In this document: positions 56,315 through 64,000 of the stretch, one piece after another
Layout of the letters: every line of letters begins with the position of its first letter
Position numbering within the stretch: the stretch's first letter is position 1
Assembly: GCF_018223345.1 (NCBI RefSeq)
Contig: NZ_CP073587.1
Coordinates: forward strand, 2,577,001-2,641,000
Length of the DNA: 64,000 bases
Reading direction: 5' to 3'
Source: Shewanella yunxiaonensis
GTDB lineage: Bacteria > Pseudomonadota > Gammaproteobacteria > Enterobacterales > Shewanellaceae
Program-made: the position numbers and the translations under genes
The notes under the pieces: generated by a model
Seen by the model: only the letters and a program-made list of their open reading frames with translations
Databases searched by the model: none
What the model was told of the DNA's origin: nothing

Positions 56315-56680
56315 CTATGCTTTCGCTTCTAAAAACGACTTCAACTGCTGTAAGTCTGCATCAACATAAGTCATAACAGCTTCAAGCCAAGCGGCATGCT
56401 GACCATCCCATTCGGGATCTTCGCCGTGTTGTAATAACTGTGCATAATGATGCACGCGTTTCAGGCCGACAGAACCGGCAGCGCCTTTAAATTTGTGGGC
56501 TTCAGAACAAAGCTGTTCTTTATCAGCAGCAGCGGAGGCCTGTTTCAGATTATTCAGATATTCTGGCAGCAGCTGTTCAAACAGCACGACGCTTTTCAGC
56601 AGTGTACCGGCACCAATGGCACTACAGTATTGTTCGAGTGTATTGAGATCCAGTACTGAGTCCAAATCTGGGTTAACCAT
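56315..56680 (-). CDS. hptA: Histidine phosphotransfer protein HptA
   Basis: 121 residues, a stand-alone Hpt domain. The phospho-His is H62 in EAHKFKGAAGSVGLKRV, the Hpt signature. In Shewanella HptA passes phosphate from the sensor ArcS to ArcA, replacing the Hpt domain of E. coli ArcB; the gene lies near oxyR and gltB there too, so I use that name. It controls respiratory genes under oxygen change. It is a single-gene unit with a stem-loop after it. Confidence 0.92.
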   Translation of the reverse strand: MVNPDLDSVLDLNTLEQYCSAIGAGTLLKSVVLFEQLLPEYLNNLKQASAAADKEQLCSEAHKFKGAAGSVGLKRVHHYAQLLQHGEDPEWDGQHAAWLEAVMTYVDADLQQLKSFLEAKA

Positions 56681-56816
56681 GTAGGCACTCCTTTAGAGCT
56701 AAAATTTACCACATCATACCCAGTAAAATGCTGGGTGCAACCTAATTACTGCCAATAGCGATGCTTTGGCGTACCGTTAACAAAATTCTGACAAAATCTG
56801 CTAATGAATTTAAAAA

Positions 56817-57725
56817 TCAAGATAATGCCGCGCCTTGTCCACCGAAGTTTGCCAGATTATCCACAATGGCAATCAATCCTTTCCACCGACTCGAGCACCA
56901 TTGCGGCGCCAATAAATCAGGCGGTTTGGCATACGCAGTGACACGGTGAAATACCACATTTTTAGGTGTATGTCGGATAAGTTCACCAGCACTTGCCGCA
57001 TATTGTTCAATTGTCGGCGGCAACAATCGCCCCGCTTGCCAGGCCCGCGCCATGATGCTGCCATCAACAATATGCAAAGGATGCAGTTTCAAACCATCGA
57101 CCCCCTCAGCTAATACTTTCTGCAACGTCTCAAGGTGCATTGCGATATTTTCACCAGGTAAACCAAGAATTAAGTGGGTACACACTTTCAAGCCACGCTG
57201 GCGCGCTCGCGTTACCGCATCCACATATGCAGCAAAATCATGCCCCCGGTTAATACGTTTCAAGGTGGTATCGTGAGCGCTCTGTAACCCCAATTCCAGC
57301 CACACTTCTCGCCCTTGCTGTTGATATGTCGCCAATAAATCAAGCACATTGTCTGGAAGACAATCCGGCCGGCTCCCGACACACAGACCAACCAAATCCG
57401 CAGAGTTTAACGCTTCATCATATCGTTGCTGCAGTATGGCGTATTCTTCATAGGTACTGGTATATGCTTGGAAATAAGCTAAAAACTTAGAGGCTTTGGC
57501 ACGTAACCGCTGTTTACCTTCAGTTAATTGAGTGGCGATAGATTGACCGCTGCCAAGCGCATAACTAAATGAAGTGACGTTACAAAAAGTACAACCACCG
57601 GTCCCCAAAGTGCCATCGCGATTGGGGCAGGTAAAACTGGCATCAAGTGTCAGTTTTTGTACCCGTTCACCAAACTGTTGTTTGCAATACGTCGAGAACG
57701 TTGTAACAAAATCGTCTAAGCCCAT
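56817..57725 (-). CDS. yhcC: Radical SAM protein YhcC
   Basis: 302 residues. The iron-sulfur cluster Cys are in FTCPNRDGTLGTGGCTFC (Cys, 11 residues, Cys, 2 residues, Cys). GLQSAHDTTLKRINRGHDF and THLILGLPGENIAMHLETL are the barrel blocks shared with the YhcC/TIGR01212 family. Function is not firmly known. In E. coli yhcC is also beside gltB. It is divergent from gltB, with a 467-bp gap. Confidence 0.92.
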   Translation of the reverse strand: MGLDDFVTTFSTYCKQQFGERVQKLTLDASFTCPNRDGTLGTGGCTFCNVTSFSYALGSGQSIATQLTEGKQRLRAKASKFLAYFQAYTSTYEEYAILQQRYDEALNSADLVGLCVGSRPDCLPDNVLDLLATYQQQGREVWLELGLQSAHDTTLKRINRGHDFAAYVDAVTRARQRGLKVCTHLILGLPGENIAMHLETLQKVLAEGVDGLKLHPLHIVDGSIMARAWQAGRLLPPTIEQYAASAGELIRHTPKNVVFHRVTAYAKPPDLLAPQWCSSRWKGLIAIVDNLANFGGQGAALS

Positions 57726-58030
57726 GAGTGAATGCGGTGCCAGTGAGAAAGGCGAAAGTTTAGCAACTCACCCTGCAAGTGAGATTGCCCTATATCAAAC
57801 TTTACTGAAATAGCGGTCGACATTTAAGTAATCAACACGCACACTTGCATAGTTAGTCACGCCAAATGATTATTTAATTAATTTTTTTTAGTATAAAAAA
57901 TAAGCATTCGGTATGAGAATTTCGCTATTATTACGTGTTAAAATTACGTGTCATAAATTTTAATAAATTTATAAATTTCCATTTATTCATAATGTTATAG
58001 CTTTAAAAACACAGTTAACGTTAACGGAAT

Positions 58031-58144
58031 ATGATTAAAAATTCTTTATATGATCCGGTTATTTTAATTCAATATATGCAATTTTTTGGTTTGACCTTTG
58101 AAGAGTCTCAGGATAATTTGGTTCGTTCGGGTGCATATCTATAG
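58031..58144 (+). CDS. Putative 37-residue small ORF upstream of gltB
   Basis: ATG start, TAG stop, with AACGGAA just before the ATG. The product MIKNSLYDPVILIQYMQFFG continues with LTFEESQDNLVRSGAYL, an amphipathic sequence of mixed composition. Nothing proves it is translated. It lies between a palindrome and the gltB start and could be a leader or a small protein. It also overlaps the possible promoter at 58091-58117, which argues against both being right. Confidence 0.3.
   Translation: MIKNSLYDPVILIQYMQFFGLTFEESQDNLVRSGAYL
58091..58117 (+). promoter_or_regulatory. Possible gltB promoter
   Basis: TTGACC, 15-base spacer, GATAAT. The spacer is short by 2, so the call is weak. It would give a leader of about 70 bases. 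Confidence 0.35.
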
Positions 58145-58192
58145 AAATTTGTGGCTATAGAGCAGTATGTGGACGTTTAGTTGGGGGTTTGT

Positions 58193-64000
<5,808 letters not shown>

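Larger units (their letters stand above)
57726..58192. other. Control region of yhcC and gltB
   Basis: A long AT-rich stretch. Seen: a direct repeat TTACGTGT at 57931-57938 and 57944-57951, a 12-bp palindrome GTTAACGTTAAC at 58014-58025, and a weak promoter TTGACC-N15-GATAAT at 58091-58117. A 37-codon frame (58031-58144) lies within. I could not match these repeats to ArgR, Lrp or NtrC sites. Confidence 0.45.

Noticed and set aside
57961..58192. Sigma-54 or ArgR-type sites in front of gltB
   Set aside because: No TGGCAC-N5-TTGC spacing and no paired ARG box could be found.

Overview
This window reads as a stretch of ordinary gammaproteobacterial chromosome, most likely from Shewanella or a close relative. 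That is an inference from gene content and order: a minor-pilin/pilY1 cluster, hcp-hcr, raiA-pheA, an aroF-tyrA pair, rpsP-rimM-trmD-rplS, rpoE-rseABC-lepA-lepB-rnc-era-recO-pdxJ-acpS, nhaA/nhaR, mutH beside a class III adenylate cyclase, oxyR, hptA, yhcC and gltBD. I see no rRNA, tRNA, insertion sequence, prophage or CRISPR array. Coding density is high and both edges cut genes (a pilE-like gene at the left, gltD at the right).

Layout. 1-5944 (minus): minor pilins pilV-pilW-pilX, the adhesin pilY1 and a pilE-like pilin. 6267-7954: a hemerythrin-like protein, divergent from endonuclease IV. 8009-12900 (minus): the thrLABC operon with a clear Thr/Ile leader peptide and attenuator. 13269-15577: slyD, trpR (with a perfect palindrome over its probable promoter), cytochrome c' and a cytochrome b561. 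15922-18454: raiA, then pheA behind an attenuator-like leader; PheA carries an extra C-terminal domain that looks like a degenerate DAHP synthase. 18515-24249 (minus): a small membrane protein, hcr, hcp, tyrA and aroF. 24435-27924 (minus): rplS-trmD-rimM-rpsP and ffh. 28195-31090 (plus): ypjD, a CorB/YfjD transporter and a deaminase. 31144-40280 (minus): acpS to rpoE, with a near-consensus sigma-E promoter in front of rpoE. 40483-42738: nadB, ygfX, sdhE. 42804-50693 (minus): nhaR, a small exported protein, nhaA, thyA, lgt, a TSUP permease, ptsP and rppH. 51369-53239 (plus): mutH and an adenylate cyclase. 53247-57725 (minus): oxyR, an NhaC-type antiporter, hptA and yhcC. 58193-64000 (plus): gltB and gltD.

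How the genes fit together. Aromatic and threonine amino-acid synthesis is well represented (thrABC, aroF, tyrA, pheA, trpR), and two of these units have transcription-attenuation leaders. Nitrosative-stress and anaerobic-respiration functions also recur: hcp/hcr with an NsrR-like site, cytochrome c', hemerythrin, HptA (the Arc phosphotransfer protein in Shewanella), and CRP or FNR-type sites ahead of cytochrome c', raiA and the adenylate cyclase. Envelope stress (rpoE-rseABC), sodium/proton exchange (nhaA/nhaR, nhaC) and nitrogen assimilation (gltBD) complete the picture.

The observations most worth following are (i) a duplicated 36-bp module of head-to-head DnaA-box-like sequences in the 675-bp rppH-mutH gap, the position where I recall E. 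coli carrying the DnaA-reactivating site DARS2; (ii) the degenerate DAHP-synthase-like domain fused to PheA; and (iii) the unusual pheA leader. No wholly new multi-gene system was evident.
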